Assembly (NCBI GenBank): GCA_964369685.1
Contig: CAYJFB010000006.1
Location: 42,143 to 106,142 of the forward strand
DNA: 64,000 nt
Origin: Avidesulfovibrio sp964369685
GTDB lineage: Bacteria > Desulfobacterota > Desulfovibrionia > Desulfovibrionales > Desulfovibrionaceae
Reading direction: 5' to 3'
The notes beneath the pieces were generated by a model. That model was not told where the DNA came from. It saw nothing but the letters and a program-made list of their open reading frames with translations, and made no database searches. The translations under genes and the position numbers were made by a program. This document shows positions 1-9,692 of this stretch, piece after piece; positions within the stretch are counted from its first letter, which is position 1; every line of letters begins with the position of its first letter.

Positions 1-673
1 ATATGAGTAAAACACCTCTCTCATCGACTAAATAAACATCCGTTGAAGGAAATAGTTCTATAGTACTTGTTGTTTCTTTAGCCAATTCTTGCAAGTCAAC
101 AGTCAATATTACTGTTCCTGCGATGTCACTACTATCATTTTTATATACAGGATAAATTATCCTAAGATTTAAACGATTGGCTATTACAGACTCAACAATT
201 TCCATTGTATTCGTTCTTGAAGAAAGAACATTTTTAACTCCCATATCATCTACAAGACTTCCTATCTTCTTAGGATCAGTGGAAGAAACAATGGTACCGT
301 TTTTATCTGTGAGTAATATGGAAGCAATATCACTAAAATCATTATTCAATCGAGTATACAATTGGTTGGTAGAATTTTGTATATTTTTAAATTCAGAAGA
401 ATGTATTTCGTTTATTTTTTCAAAATCAGCTAAAGTGACTGTTGTTCTTATATTTGGCAACTCACTTATTGTTTTGGTAAGAGTATTGAAATGGTTAATA
501 ATATTTTCAAGTTCATTGGCTTGTTTTTTTGCCAAATTCATTAATTGTTCATCTGCCATTTTAACAAGAGAATTTGCCGACATGCTGCTCATAAGAAGAC
601 CCAAAACAGCAAATCCAATAGTAATTGGTACCAAAATATAAATTAACATTTTTCCTAATAATTTTAATTTCAT
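1..673 (-). CDS. dCache-type sensor / probable methyl-accepting chemotaxis protein, N-terminal part
   Basis: The reading frame is open from an ATG to the window edge, about 224 residues, so the C-terminus lies outside. An AGG-rich ribosome site (GAGG) sits 7 nt before the ATG. Residues about 8-28 form a membrane segment (MLIYILVPITIGFAVLGLL), followed by an extracytoplasmic stretch with Cache-like features (ILLTDKNGTIVSSTDP, LRIIYPVYKND, AGTVILTVDL, VYLVDERGVLLI). This layout is typical of chemoreceptors and of some diguanylate cyclases. The signalling domain is not visible, so chemotaxis is inferred. The gene is clearly more AT-rich than the downstream nfn and hmc genes, which may mean recent acquisition. 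Sensor-domain call fairly sure, output domain unknown. Confidence 0.7.
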   Translation of the reverse strand, partial: MKLKLLGKMLIYILVPITIGFAVLGLLMSSMSANSLVKMADEQLMNLAKKQANELENIINHFNTLTKTISELPNIRTTVTLADFEKINEIHSSEFKNIQNSTNQLYTRLNNDFSDIASILLTDKNGTIVSSTDPKKIGSLVDDMGVKNVLSSRTNTMEIVESVIANRLNLRIIYPVYKNDSSDIAGTVILTVDLQELAKETTSTIELFPSTDVYLVDERGVLLI

Positions 674-715
674 AAAAAACCTCGTTGATTGGCTTTTTCC
701 TGATTATTATTCAGG

Positions 716-739
716 CTAAACCGATGTATATCGGTTTAG
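716..739. promoter_or_regulatory. Perfect palindrome in the leader of the chemoreceptor gene
   Basis: Two 10-bp arms (CTAAACCGAT and its complement) around a 4-base GTAT centre form a perfect dyad about 45 bp before the chemoreceptor start codon. A TTGACA-like hexamer lies upstream on the same strand near 783-788. The dyad could be an operator or an RNA hairpin in the 5' leader. The rest of the 674-957 interval is AT-rich and holds no convincing gene. Confidence 0.45.
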
Positions 740-957
740 TTGTGATTTGGCACTCTAATTTAAATAATATATAAACGTTTTCTGTCAAGCGTTTTGCAAT
801 TCGTCTTTTTTAAGAGAAAATATGCTTTGGTTTTTAGTGCAACTTTAATCTCTCGTTGGCATCAAGCACGAGACTTAACATTTATTCCGATAAGGCGTGT
901 TTCATTGATGTTTTCCACAATTCATTCTTCTAAAAACGCGTCATTTTTTAATCAAAT

Positions 958-996
958 AAAAAAAGAGGCGCTATGCCAATATGACATAACGCCTCT
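958..996 (-). terminator. Rho-independent terminator of the nfnAB operon
   Basis: A 12-bp stem with one G-U pair (minus strand arms AGAGGCGTTATG and CATAGCGCCTCT, 9-nt loop) is followed on the minus strand by a run of seven T. It lies about 60 bp after the nfnB stop codon. Confidence 0.85.
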
Positions 997-1055
997 ACAT
1001 GAAAAACTATTCTTGTATGGTCTTTATGTGAGGCCGGTTCCCCCAAGAAAAAAAA

Positions 1056-2480
1056 CTACCCCAGCAAGCGTTTTGCGATTTCTTGAGCTGCGCGGCGACC
1101 TGCGCCCATAGCCAAGATGACTGTTGCTGCGCCTGTAACGATGTCTCCGCCTGCGAAGACATTCGGAATGGAGGTTTCACCCGTTTCTTCATTGGCTTCA
1201 ATATAGCCATATTTATTCAGAGCCAACCCCTCGGTGGCTTCCAAAAGAATAGGATTGGAACGCGTGCCGACAGCAATCACTGCCAAGTCAGTCAGGTGTT
1301 CAAACTCCGAACCGGCGATGGCAACAGGACGGCGACGCCCCGAAGCATCGGGTTCGCCCAATTCCATTTTTTGTAACGTAACGGAATTTAAAATGCCTGC
1401 ACCATCATCATTAAACGAAAGCGGTGCGCACAATTCCATGATTTTAACGCCTTCTTCCAGTGCGTGTTCAATTTCTTCGGCTCTCGCGGGCATTTCCGCA
1501 CGCGTACGACGATAGATGATGTTCACACTTTCGGCACCAAGGCGCATGGCTGTACGCGCGGCATCCATGGCCACGTTGCCTGCACCAAAAATCGTGACGT
1601 GCTGTCCCGGATACACGGGTGTGTCTTGGTTTGGAAAGTCATAGGCGCGACCGAGATTGACCCGTGTCAGATATTCATTCGCTGAAAAAACACCAATATG
1701 ATTTTCACCGGGAATACCAAGAAACTGCGGTAAACCGGCTCCAACACCGACAAACACAGCCTGATACCCTTCTTCAAACAATTGTGGAATCGATATCGTG
1801 CGTCCGCCGACCCAATTGGTTTTAAATTCCACACCGAGATCTTGTAAGCCTTTCAACTCGGCGGCAACGACATCTTTGGGCAAACGGAACGCAGGAATAC
1901 CATAAATCAGTACGCCGCCGGGCTCATGCAACGCTTCAAACAGTGTTACTTGAATACCTTGCGCCGCCAAATACCCCGCTACCGTGATTGAGGCAGGACC
2001 TGAACCAATACATGCAACCTTCAAATCAGGACGCGGTGCCGCACAGGTTCCGTCATCGCTCATGCCTTCACAGCCATTTTTCAACGCGTGATCCGCCACA
2101 TAACGCTCAAGGCGTCCAATGGCAACCGCTTCACCTTTTTTTGCTAAAATACAAGCGCCCTCACACTGGCTCTCTTGAGGGCAAACCCGACCGCACACGG
2201 CAGGCAAACTGTTGGTGCTTTTCAAAATACGATAGGCTTCGTCAAGATTGCCGAGTGTCACTTGCTCGATAAACTCAGGAATCCGTACCTCAACAGGACA
2301 GCCTGCCCGGCATAAAGGACGCTTACATTGTAAACAACGGCTGGCTTCGGCGGCAGCATTTTCTGCCGTATATCCCAACGCCACTTCTTCAAAATTGCGC
2401 GCACGCACTTCGGCGTCTTGGCAAGGCATCTCTACACGCGGAATTTTGGCACCTTTGATCGGAGAATTACTTTGTGTCAT
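1056..2480 (-). CDS. nfnB: NfnB-type NADPH oxidoreductase large subunit (GltD/SudA family)
   Basis: Predicted 474 aa flavoprotein of the glutamate synthase small-subunit family. Residues about 40-75 carry the N-terminal iron-sulfur ligands (CLQCKRPLCRAGCPVE), followed by CGRVCPQESQCEGAC. A first FAD-binding Rossmann motif (GSGPASITVAGYLA) is followed by an NADPH-binding fold (FGAGNVAMDAARTAMRLGA) and a C-terminal FAD motif (VFAGGDIVTGAATV). It overlaps the 3' end of nfnA by 14 bp, so the two are translationally coupled. In Desulfovibrio and clostridia this pair forms NfnAB, a bifurcating NADH-dependent ferredoxin:NADP+ oxidoreductase, or SudAB. No glutamate synthase large subunit is adjacent, which favours Nfn/Sud over a true GltD. 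The start was set at MTQSNSP, which suits the coupling; an upstream in-frame extension looks unlike the family. Confidence 0.88.
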   Translation of the reverse strand: MTQSNSPIKGAKIPRVEMPCQDAEVRARNFEEVALGYTAENAAAEASRCLQCKRPLCRAGCPVEVRIPEFIEQVTLGNLDEAYRILKSTNSLPAVCGRVCPQESQCEGACILAKKGEAVAIGRLERYVADHALKNGCEGMSDDGTCAAPRPDLKVACIGSGPASITVAGYLAAQGIQVTLFEALHEPGGVLIYGIPAFRLPKDVVAAELKGLQDLGVEFKTNWVGGRTISIPQLFEEGYQAVFVGVGAGLPQFLGIPGENHIGVFSANEYLTRVNLGRAYDFPNQDTPVYPGQHVTIFGAGNVAMDAARTAMRLGAESVNIIYRRTRAEMPARAEEIEHALEEGVKIMELCAPLSFNDDGAGILNSVTLQKMELGEPDASGRRRPVAIAGSEFEHLTDLAVIAVGTRSNPILLEATEGLALNKYGYIEANEETGETSIPNVFAGGDIVTGAATVILAMGAGRRAAQEIAKRLLG

Positions 2481-3312
2481 AGCAAGTACACCTGTGATGT
2501 TCGAGTGACTGTTGTTCTTGAGCCTTAAACGAAGCAAGACGACGACTCAATTCGTCAAAATCCACCTGATGTCCGTCAAATTCAGGACCGTCCACGCAGG
2601 TAAACTTCACCTCTCCGCCAATGGTCACACGACAAGCACCACACATGCCAATACCGTCAACCATGAGCGAATTTAAACTGACAACCGTCGGCGTTTTAAA
2701 AGGCAAGGTGGTATTGGCTACAGCCTTCATCATCGGTACGGGACCGACTGCCACAACTTCGGCAACCTTTTTGTCTTTTTCCAAGCGATCAAGCAACAAT
2801 TGCGTGACAAAGCCTTTTGTGCCATAGCTACCGTCATCGGTTGAGATAAGCACTTCATCACAAAATTCTTTTAACTCATTCTCAAAGAGCAACAAATCTT
2901 TATTGCGCGCACCGATAATCGCAACAACATAATTTCCGGCAACATGATGGCCTTTGGCGATGTGATGCATGGCGGCAATACCCGTTCCGCCACCCACACA
3001 AATGACCGTCTCACGAGGTTCAATGTGCGTGGCTTTACCAAGCGGGCCACAGACATCCAAAATGGTGTCGCCCGCACCCAATGCTTCCAACATGGCTGTC
3101 GATTTACCCAGCACCAAATAAACAATGGTGATGGTACCCTTTTCGGGGTCGGTATCGGCGATGGTCAGGGGAAAACGTTCACCCTGTTCGTTGATCCGCA
3201 ACACAACAAAGTGTCCCGGTTTTGCTGTGGCAGCAATGTGCGGCGCATCCAGAACCAATTTACTGGTTCTGCCGGGAATGAGTGATTCCTTGCTCAAAAT
3301 GGCGGTCGGCAT
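2467..3312 (-). CDS. nfnA: NfnA-type FAD/2Fe-2S electron transfer subunit
   Basis: Predicted 281 aa protein of the ferredoxin-NADP reductase / dihydroorotate dehydrogenase electron-transfer subunit (PyrK-like) family. The N-terminal FAD barrel shows GHFVVLRINEQGERFPLT, the nucleotide-binding part has CVGGGTGIAAMHHIAKG, and the C-terminus has the 2Fe-2S cluster loop (MCGACRVTIGG plus a later TCVDGPEFDGH). Pairing with the GltD-like subunit just downstream is diagnostic of NfnAB/SudAB. AGGAG lies 11 nt before the chosen start MPTAILSK; a 14-residue in-frame extension upstream lacks a ribosome site. Confidence 0.88.
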   Translation of the reverse strand: MPTAILSKESLIPGRTSKLVLDAPHIAATAKPGHFVVLRINEQGERFPLTIADTDPEKGTITIVYLVLGKSTAMLEALGAGDTILDVCGPLGKATHIEPRETVICVGGGTGIAAMHHIAKGHHVAGNYVVAIIGARNKDLLLFENELKEFCDEVLISTDDGSYGTKGFVTQLLLDRLEKDKKVAEVVAVGPVPMMKAVANTTLPFKTPTVVSLNSLMVDGIGMCGACRVTIGGEVKFTCVDGPEFDGHQVDFDELSRRLASFKAQEQQSLEHHRCTCYDTK

Positions 3313-3683
3313 ACGGAGCGTTCTCCTTTTATTAAATGTAAAAAAGTCAAACAAAAGCGAAGCGATGATTCACCAAGCGAAGCGTTTTGCTCCATTTCTA
3401 AACAGGTGTCTATAACACAAAAAAACAGTTCAATAAAAACATTCCGTGTAGATATATCTGAATAAAAAAAACAGATCAAGCTGTTCTGATATTTTCTTTT
3501 CAAAAAAAAATATTTTATTCAGAAAACACAATATCTCGATACATTGTTTAATACATGAAAAAAATGGCTTTATTTTGAAACAGCCTATAGCCGTTTGTTT
3601 TTTGACAGCACACGATCTTTTCCGCATAAATAGCAAATAAACTCCGGCTGTGATATTCCAGCAAACCATAAAAAGGAAACACC
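3313..3683. other. Intergenic region between nfnAB and the methyltransferase gene
   Basis: AT-rich divergent intergenic stretch. It must hold the promoters for nfnAB (minus) and the methyltransferase (plus), but I could not single out convincing -35/-10 pairs. No small gene with a ribosome site was seen. Confidence 0.5.
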
Positions 3684-4592
3684 ATGCAAACCGCCTATAT
3701 TGCACCGAAAGGCTATTGTCAAATGCTCCTTGATGAACTGCATGACGCCAAACAAGAGGTTCTCGCCGTTCGCGATCCTCTTGTTTTGGTCAAGGGGGAA
3801 GCCATTCAGGCAACGTGGGCACAAAATACATGGTTTGAGCCTTTTTTTATCCCCATTCACTCTGTTTCCGATGCCGCACGACAACTGAAAACATTGCAAC
3901 GCAATTGGCACCTGACACCGACAAATCATCACCGCCGTGCCGCGTTGATTGCGGAAAAATTGCCTTATGTTTCCGCAAAGCCGTTGTATTTCGGCGAACA
4001 ACCGCCAACGGCGGCCTTGGGCAGTTGGACACTCTGGGAACCAAACACATTGTTGATTGCGCCGCATTGCTCTTCTGTCTTTGGCGACGGGATGGTCTCT
4101 TTTCATGAAAACAAAACAGAACCGCCAAGCCGTGCATACCTCAAGCTTTGGGAACTGTTTACGCTGTTTCCCGAAACACGCCCCAAAGAGGGAGAGGTGT
4201 GTTTGGATATGGGGGCTTGTCCCGGGGGCTGGACGTGGGTTTTGGCAACACTTGGCGCACGTGTTTTTGCTGTAGACAAAGCGCCTTTGGCAGAAACGGT
4301 ACAACGGCTGCCAAATGTGACGGCGTGCCGAGGGAGCGGGTTTGAAATCGATCCGCGGCATATCGGCGCTGTCGATTGGTTCTTTTCTGACATGATTTGT
4401 TACCCCGAACGACTTTTGGCACTGATTCAACGCTGGAGAACGTTGGGAGAATGTCGCCGGTTTGTGTGTACCGTCAAACTCCAAGGTGATAATCATGCAG
4501 AGATTTTGCGTGAAATCCACGCTGTACCGCATTCACGACTTGTACATCTTTCATGCAACAAACACGAATTGACATGGCTGATTCTACCCTAA
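3684..4592 (+). CDS. RlmM-like FtsJ-fold rRNA 2'-O-methyltransferase
   Basis: Predicted 302 aa. From about residue 170 it has a Rossmann methyltransferase domain with a clear AdoMet motif (CLDMGACPGGWTW) and the following acidic strand end (VFAVDKAPL), then DWFFSDMICYPERL and a C-terminal KLQGD segment. These give the K-D-K-E type pattern of FtsJ/RrmJ 2'-O-methyltransferases. The arrangement, with an extended N-terminal part of about 150 residues, resembles RlmM (COG2933), which methylates C2498 of 23S rRNA. It is shorter than E. coli RlmM (366 aa). AAAGGA lies 9 nt before the ATG. The family is fairly sure, the exact target is inferred. Confidence 0.75.
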   Translation: MQTAYIAPKGYCQMLLDELHDAKQEVLAVRDPLVLVKGEAIQATWAQNTWFEPFFIPIHSVSDAARQLKTLQRNWHLTPTNHHRRAALIAEKLPYVSAKPLYFGEQPPTAALGSWTLWEPNTLLIAPHCSSVFGDGMVSFHENKTEPPSRAYLKLWELFTLFPETRPKEGEVCLDMGACPGGWTWVLATLGARVFAVDKAPLAETVQRLPNVTACRGSGFEIDPRHIGAVDWFFSDMICYPERLLALIQRWRTLGECRRFVCTVKLQGDNHAEILREIHAVPHSRLVHLSCNKHELTWLILP

Positions 4593-5313
4593 ACGGTGTT
4601 TTTCTGAGCGTCTTTATTTCCCCAAAAACACGGTGAAAGGCTATTCGAATTGTTTACATCTATCCCTACAGAAAAACTTCTCTTTGCAGAAAATAGAGAA
4701 AAAGAGCACAGTCTGAAAATCAAAGAAAGAACATTTTGAGTATAAAAATCATTCCTAAAAAAGTGCTAACTTTCTGTATTTTATATAAAAAAAGATATTT
4801 GATAAAAAAAGATCAAAGTTCGCAAAAAAAAGGACTATTCGTCTTTCCTGATGATCTTTATTTTGTTTTTTCAAGTAAATACAAGGGTAGAGAAAAGAAC
4901 CGTAGACAAAATCTTTTTTTCACAATATGCTTTTCAAAAGAGAAAAAAAGGGTTGTGGCATGCGTCACAGGGTGCTTGACGCGCCATTATTCGTACGCTA
5001 CCTAGAAAGACAAAGGTGCATTTGGCTCCGATTTTACGAGTTTTGTGCTACGTTGGGTCAAAATGTATACAACGTACCTGTTTATTGTAGAGTTCTTAAG
5101 ATTTTTTTGAGTGTGGCGTTCTGTTGTTCTTGCTGTACTTTCTTACGACGGAACTTTGCTTTTTCTTGTGGAGCCAAGGTCGTTTCTGAGACGAAATGAC
5201 TTCTTTTATGGTTTGCGCTCTATATAAGGTTTGATTCGCTCGAATCGGCTTTAGTGGGGTGTTTTTTCGTGTCAGAGGTTTTTAATTTTTCTTTCTGGAA
5301 AAGGACTGCCGCT
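4593..5313. other. Long leader / promoter region of the hmc operon
   Basis: About 720 bp without a believable gene. The first half is very AT-rich and the second more mixed. A TATATA hexamer at 5221-5226 with TGACTT 18 bp upstream (5197-5202) is a possible sigma-70 promoter for hmcA, with a leader of roughly 80 nt. Short frames here lack ribosome sites and family features. No sigma-54 element was found. Confidence 0.35.
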
Positions 5314-7083
5314 ATGCAAAGAGGTATCCCCTCAAAGGGTCGAAGACTACCACGATGGGTAGTGCCGATGGGTTTTGCCGTGTTGTTGTTCGCCATATTT
5401 CTTCCGCTGCGTGAAGGCATGGCCAAAACGGACAAAATACACCGTCCGGACGTGATTTACATTGACACCGCTGCCCGTACAAAAACATTGGAAATGGCTC
5501 CGGCTGTGTTTCAGCATGACAAACACACAGCCGCCTTGGCCGAAATGGGTAAAGACTGTGCCGTCTGTCACACAGCGATGGACAGCGATACCCCCTTCGC
5601 CTTCATGGGATTGCCCGAAAACGCTGACGCCGCGTTGGTTGAAAAAGGCTTTCATGATGGCTGTTTGAGCTGTCACTATGATTTGGCCGAAGGCCCGCAA
5701 GACGGCGAATGTCGTACGTGCCACGCCGCAGGCATGCCCTACGAAAACAACGCCAAACCCATGCAAATGTCGGCGTCATTGCACTATCAACACATCGCAT
5801 CCGACAGAATTGTGTTTGATTCCGCCGCAACCGCGGCAGGAGAAAATGCACAAAATTGTGGAGCCTGTCACCATGTGTTTGACACAGAACTTGACACCTT
5901 GGTGTGGGCAAAAGGCAAAGAAGAAGCCTGCTCCGCCTGTCACGGCGAAACCGAAGTCGACGGCGTGATAGCCTTGCAAACCGCATCTCACGAACAGTGT
6001 GTGCAATGTCACGCGCTCATGAACGCAGAAGCCACAGCCGCCGCAACAGCTCAAGCAGAAGCAGGGCAAACCGAAACAGCTCCCGTGAAAATGTTGCCGC
6101 AAACCTGTGCAAGCTGCCATACCGCCGAAGCCCAAAACGCGATTCCCGTGTTGGAAAATGTGCCCCGTCTTGAACGCGGACAACCCGACATGGTCATCCT
6201 GCATTCAAAAGCAGACGCCGCCGCAACAACTGCAGCGACCGCATCCGATACAGCAGAGACACCTGCCGTTACATCCACACAAGAACAAACACAACAAGCC
6301 CAAGGCTTGGAACCCGTGTTGTTTAATCACAAAGCCCATGAGCAAGTCGCTCAGTGTTCGGTCTGTCACCACACAGGCTTGAATAACGGCGGTTGTTCGT
6401 CGTGTCACACACCCGCAGGTAAAGCAGAAGGCGGTTTTATCCAGCTTTCACAAGCCATGCATGATCCCATGTCTGAACGCAGTTGTGTCGGTTGTCACCA
6501 ACAAACGGTACAAAATGACCCCACATGCGCAGGTTGTCACGCCTACGTGCAACCGATGGAACCCGATTCATGCGGCACCTGCCACAGCGCCGTTCCGGGC
6601 ATCACAGATGTGACCGATGACGCCACCTTGCTTGTCGATCAAACGGCATTACAACGCGTGTTGGAAGAGAGCGCCGCAAAACGCAGTGCCACAACACCGA
6701 TTGCTGCCGAAAGCATCCCGGAAGTGGTCATCATTGACGACTTGATGGATGAATACGAAGCGGTCAAATTCCCGCACCGTAAGATTTATGCTGCCTTGCA
6801 AAAAAATATGGCTGACAACGGCTTGGCAAAAGCCTTCCACAACTCTCCGGAAGCGACTTGTGCCGCGTGTCACCATAACAGCCCGAGCAATACGTTACAA
6901 AATCCGCCTGCGTGTGTTTCTTGTCATGGCGCTGCGGCAGAGACCTTGCCGGTTGTTGACAATCGTCCTTCGCTCAAAGCGGCTTATCATCAGCAATGCA
7001 TGACCTGTCATGAACGCATGGACGTGAAACCTGTGGCACAAGATTGCGCAGGGTGCCACGCTCCGCGAAATGCGGAACAGTAG
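5314..7083 (+). CDS. hmcA: HmcA, 16-haem high-molecular-weight cytochrome c
   Basis: Predicted 589 aa periplasmic multihaem cytochrome. A hydrophobic signal/anchor (WVVPMGFAVLLFAIFLPL) follows a basic start. I count 16 CXXCH haem-binding motifs (from CAVCH to the final CAGCH), the number reported for D. vulgaris HmcA. Extra Ala/Thr/Gln-rich linkers, absent from a compact cytochrome, lie between haems 6-7 and 7-8 and explain its length over the roughly 545 aa of D. vulgaris. HmcA takes electrons from the periplasmic hydrogenase/cytochrome c3 pool and hands them to the membrane Hmc complex. The start at MQRGIPSK has AAGGA 9 nt upstream; a 20-residue upstream extension is unlikely. Confidence 0.95.
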   Translation: MQRGIPSKGRRLPRWVVPMGFAVLLFAIFLPLREGMAKTDKIHRPDVIYIDTAARTKTLEMAPAVFQHDKHTAALAEMGKDCAVCHTAMDSDTPFAFMGLPENADAALVEKGFHDGCLSCHYDLAEGPQDGECRTCHAAGMPYENNAKPMQMSASLHYQHIASDRIVFDSAATAAGENAQNCGACHHVFDTELDTLVWAKGKEEACSACHGETEVDGVIALQTASHEQCVQCHALMNAEATAAATAQAEAGQTETAPVKMLPQTCASCHTAEAQNAIPVLENVPRLERGQPDMVILHSKADAAATTAATASDTAETPAVTSTQEQTQQAQGLEPVLFNHKAHEQVAQCSVCHHTGLNNGGCSSCHTPAGKAEGGFIQLSQAMHDPMSERSCVGCHQQTVQNDPTCAGCHAYVQPMEPDSCGTCHSAVPGITDVTDDATLLVDQTALQRVLEESAAKRSATTPIAAESIPEVVIIDDLMDEYEAVKFPHRKIYAALQKNMADNGLAKAFHNSPEATCAACHHNSPSNTLQNPPACVSCHGAAAETLPVVDNRPSLKAAYHQQCMTCHERMDVKPVAQDCAGCHAPRNAEQ

Positions 7084-7092
7084 GAGAGACAC

Positions 7093-8283
7093 ATGAAACG
7101 TAGAGCTTTTCTTGGTCTTTTGGGAGGCGTTGGCGCCACAGCCACACTTGGAAGCGTCACGCAAGCCAACGCCGCAGGCGGAGACTTCCCCGGCTATCCC
7201 GACAGCTTCGGCGTGTTACACGATACCACGTTTTGTATCGGTTGTCGGCGTTGCGAAAAGGCCTGTAATACCGTGAATGATCTGCCGGCACCCGATCAGG
7301 CTTTTGATGACTTGAAGGTGTTGGATATACGCCGCCGTACGTCTGCCGATGTGTGGACGGTGGTCAATAAATATGAACAACCAAGCGGCAAACCCGTTTT
7401 CCGTAAAAGTCAATGCATGCACTGCAACGAACCTGCGTGTGCGTCGGCGTGTTTTGTTCATGCATTCAGTAAAAATCCCGACGGTTCCGTCACCTATGAT
7501 CCCACGGTGTGTGTGGGGTGTCGTTATTGCATGGTGGCGTGTCCGTTTAATATTCCTGCCTATTCATATCACAGCGCACTGAATCCGTTGGTGAGTAAGT
7601 GCACGATGTGTCATCCGCGCCTACAAGAGGGTAAAGTACCCGGTTGTGTGGAAGGCTGCCCGACAGGCGCGTTGGTGTTTGGCAAACGCACGGATCTTGT
7701 GCGCATGGCTTGGGAACGCATCACCAACAACCCGGGACGCTATCAAAAACACCTCTACGGTGAACACGAAATGGGCGGTACCGCTTGGTTGAACCTTTCC
7801 GCTGCGACCTTTACGTCTGTCGGATTGCGAGAAGACTTGGGCACAACCGCCGCCGCCGAGTACACCAAAGGCATTTTGGGTGCTGTGCCCATGGTTGTGG
7901 GCATCTGGCCTGTCCTTTTGGGCGGTGCTTACGCCATCACCAAACGTAAAGAACAAGTCGCCGCCGAAGAACAACGCGATGCCGTGCGTGCCGCCATACA
8001 GCGCACACAAGAAAAAGCCGACAAAGCGTTGGAAACGGCACTGACAAAAGCGGAAAAAGAAAAAGAAAAACTCCTTGCCGATGAAGTGAAAAAAGCTCGC
8101 GAAGAAGGCCTCGCCGCAGGCAAAGCCGAAGCCGAAGCCGAAGCTCTCGCCAAGGCCGAAGCCGAAGCCGCCGCCAAAGCCGAAGCCGAGAAAACGGCAA
8201 CAAGCGGAACCAAAGCGGCGCCTGCCACAGCCAAAGCCCCACGCAAAGGCAAAGCTGACAGCAGCAAGAAAGAGGGAGCATAA
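7093..8283 (+). CDS. hmcB: HmcB, Tat-exported 4Fe-4S ferredoxin subunit
   Basis: Predicted 396 aa. It begins with a twin-arginine type signal (KRRAFLGLLGG). Four cysteine clusters follow (CIGCRRCEKAC, CMHCNEPACASAC, CVGCRYCMVAC, CTMCHPRLQEG with CVEGC), the DMSO-reductase-B pattern of four 4Fe-4S clusters. A single membrane helix near residues 260-280 (VPMVVGIWPVLLGG) is followed by a long Ala/Glu/Lys-rich, probably coiled-coil tail (repeats of KAEAEAEA) that should lie in the cytoplasm. It lies 9 bp after hmcA and 2 bp before hmcC, so the three are co-transcribed. The role is electron transfer from HmcA to the membrane subunits. Confidence 0.93.
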   Translation: MKRRAFLGLLGGVGATATLGSVTQANAAGGDFPGYPDSFGVLHDTTFCIGCRRCEKACNTVNDLPAPDQAFDDLKVLDIRRRTSADVWTVVNKYEQPSGKPVFRKSQCMHCNEPACASACFVHAFSKNPDGSVTYDPTVCVGCRYCMVACPFNIPAYSYHSALNPLVSKCTMCHPRLQEGKVPGCVEGCPTGALVFGKRTDLVRMAWERITNNPGRYQKHLYGEHEMGGTAWLNLSAATFTSVGLREDLGTTAAAEYTKGILGAVPMVVGIWPVLLGGAYAITKRKEQVAAEEQRDAVRAAIQRTQEKADKALETALTKAEKEKEKLLADEVKKAREEGLAAGKAEAEAEALAKAEAEAAAKAEAEKTATSGTKAAPATAKAPRKGKADSSKKEGA

Positions 8284-8285
8284 TC

Positions 8286-9596
8286 ATGAAATGTTGGGAT
8301 AATCTCTCGCAAAAAATTGAAGCCAAAGCGACTGAATTGGAAACAAAACCTTGCATGCAAGGTTGGTTTGGTAAACAGCTTCTGAGTATTCCACGCACAC
8401 CTGCCAACGTCGTGACCGCAGTCATTCTGGCCATCGGTCTGCTCATCACCGTAGCTCGTTTTACCTTGGGCATCGGCGCGGTCACAAACCTTTCGGACAA
8501 CAACCCTTGGGGATTGTGGATTGGTTTTGACTTGATGTGCGGTGTGGCTTTGGCGGCAGGTGGGTATGTCACCACGGCGTCATGCTATCTTTTTGGTTTG
8601 AAGCGTTACCACTCTGCAGTGCGTCCTGCGATCACCACAGCGTTTTTGGGTTACCTGTTTGTTGTTATTGCCTTGTTGTTTGATGTGGGTCAGCCGTGGC
8701 GTTTGCCGTATCCGCTGACCGTGTCATTCGGCACAACGTCCTTGCTTTTTGAAGTGGGCTTGTGTGTGGGTTTGTATTTAACGGTGCTGTTCATTGAGTG
8801 GTCGCCTGCCATGATGGAATGGTTGATGAGCACCAAAGAAGAAGATGCAGGACCTTTCTATAAAACATTGACAAAACTGCGTCCGCACATGCGTACGATT
8901 CGCAAGTGGGTTTTGCGCTTGACCATTCCTTTGACGGTGATGGGTGTGGTGTTATCCACGTTACACCAGTCTTCGTTGGGTGCGTTGTTTTTGATTGCGC
9001 CGAGCAAGTTACATCCTTTGTGGTATTCGGCGTATATGCCTGTGTTTTTCTTTGTTTCTTCAATGATTGCAGGCTTGTCCATGGTCATTTTTGAAGGGAC
9101 ATTGGCGCACAAAAACAACAGTTTGCATGACAAAATGGATGATTTGCATTTGCAAGAATCGCGTGGCGTTGTGCTTGGCATGGGTCGTGCCGCCGCGATG
9201 GTACTTGCAGGATATTTCGCCATAAAAATGATGGATTTGGCTGCAAACAACAACTGGCACTATCTGACCACGGGTTACGGTATGTGGTTTATGGTTGAGA
9301 TGGTTGGTTTTGTTTTGTTACCATGCTTTTTGTATGCCATCGGAACGCGTGAACGCAATTTGACGTTTATTCGAATTGCATCGGCACTTGGTGTTTTTGG
9401 CATTGTAATCAACCGTTTCAACGTGAGCATGATCGCGTTTAACTGGCATTTGCCTGAAGCGGATCGCTATTTCCCGAGTGTGAGTGAAGTGTTGTTGTCG
9501 GTGTTTATTGTGACCTGTATTGTGACGGCGTATCGTTTTATTGCCCACAAGATGCCTGTGTTGCACGAACATGAAGACTTTAAAGACGCCCATTGA
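8286..9596 (+). CDS. hmcC: HmcC, NrfD-like integral membrane subunit
   Basis: Predicted 436 aa polytopic protein of the NrfD/PsrC/HybB family with about ten hydrophobic segments (for example VVTAVILAIGLLITVARF, LGYLFVVIALLFDVG, MWFMVEMVGFVLLPC). It contains NPWGLWIGFD, typical of the family, where the subunit binds menaquinone or relays electrons across the membrane. GAGGGAG precedes the ATG in the 3' end of hmcB. It is the third gene of the hmc operon. Confidence 0.93.
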   Translation: MKCWDNLSQKIEAKATELETKPCMQGWFGKQLLSIPRTPANVVTAVILAIGLLITVARFTLGIGAVTNLSDNNPWGLWIGFDLMCGVALAAGGYVTTASCYLFGLKRYHSAVRPAITTAFLGYLFVVIALLFDVGQPWRLPYPLTVSFGTTSLLFEVGLCVGLYLTVLFIEWSPAMMEWLMSTKEEDAGPFYKTLTKLRPHMRTIRKWVLRLTIPLTVMGVVLSTLHQSSLGALFLIAPSKLHPLWYSAYMPVFFFVSSMIAGLSMVIFEGTLAHKNNSLHDKMDDLHLQESRGVVLGMGRAAAMVLAGYFAIKMMDLAANNNWHYLTTGYGMWFMVEMVGFVLLPCFLYAIGTRERNLTFIRIASALGVFGIVINRFNVSMIAFNWHLPEADRYFPSVSEVLLSVFIVTCIVTAYRFIAHKMPVLHEHEDFKDAH

Positions 9597-9692
9597 TTGC
9601 TTTGTTGGGTTTTTTGTACCCCAACATGAAGCTTTCTCGTGCTTCTTCTCTTTGCGTTACGGCTGTGTCACACAGCCTTAAGGAGCGATAGA

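Noticed and set aside
741..765. Sigma-54-like TGGCAC at 749
   Set aside because: The -12 half (TTTA) lacks the GC pair and no plus-strand gene follows.
3585..4532. 315-codon minus-strand frame opposite the methyltransferase
   Set aside because: It is antisense to a clear methyltransferase gene with AdoMet motifs and shows no family features of its own.
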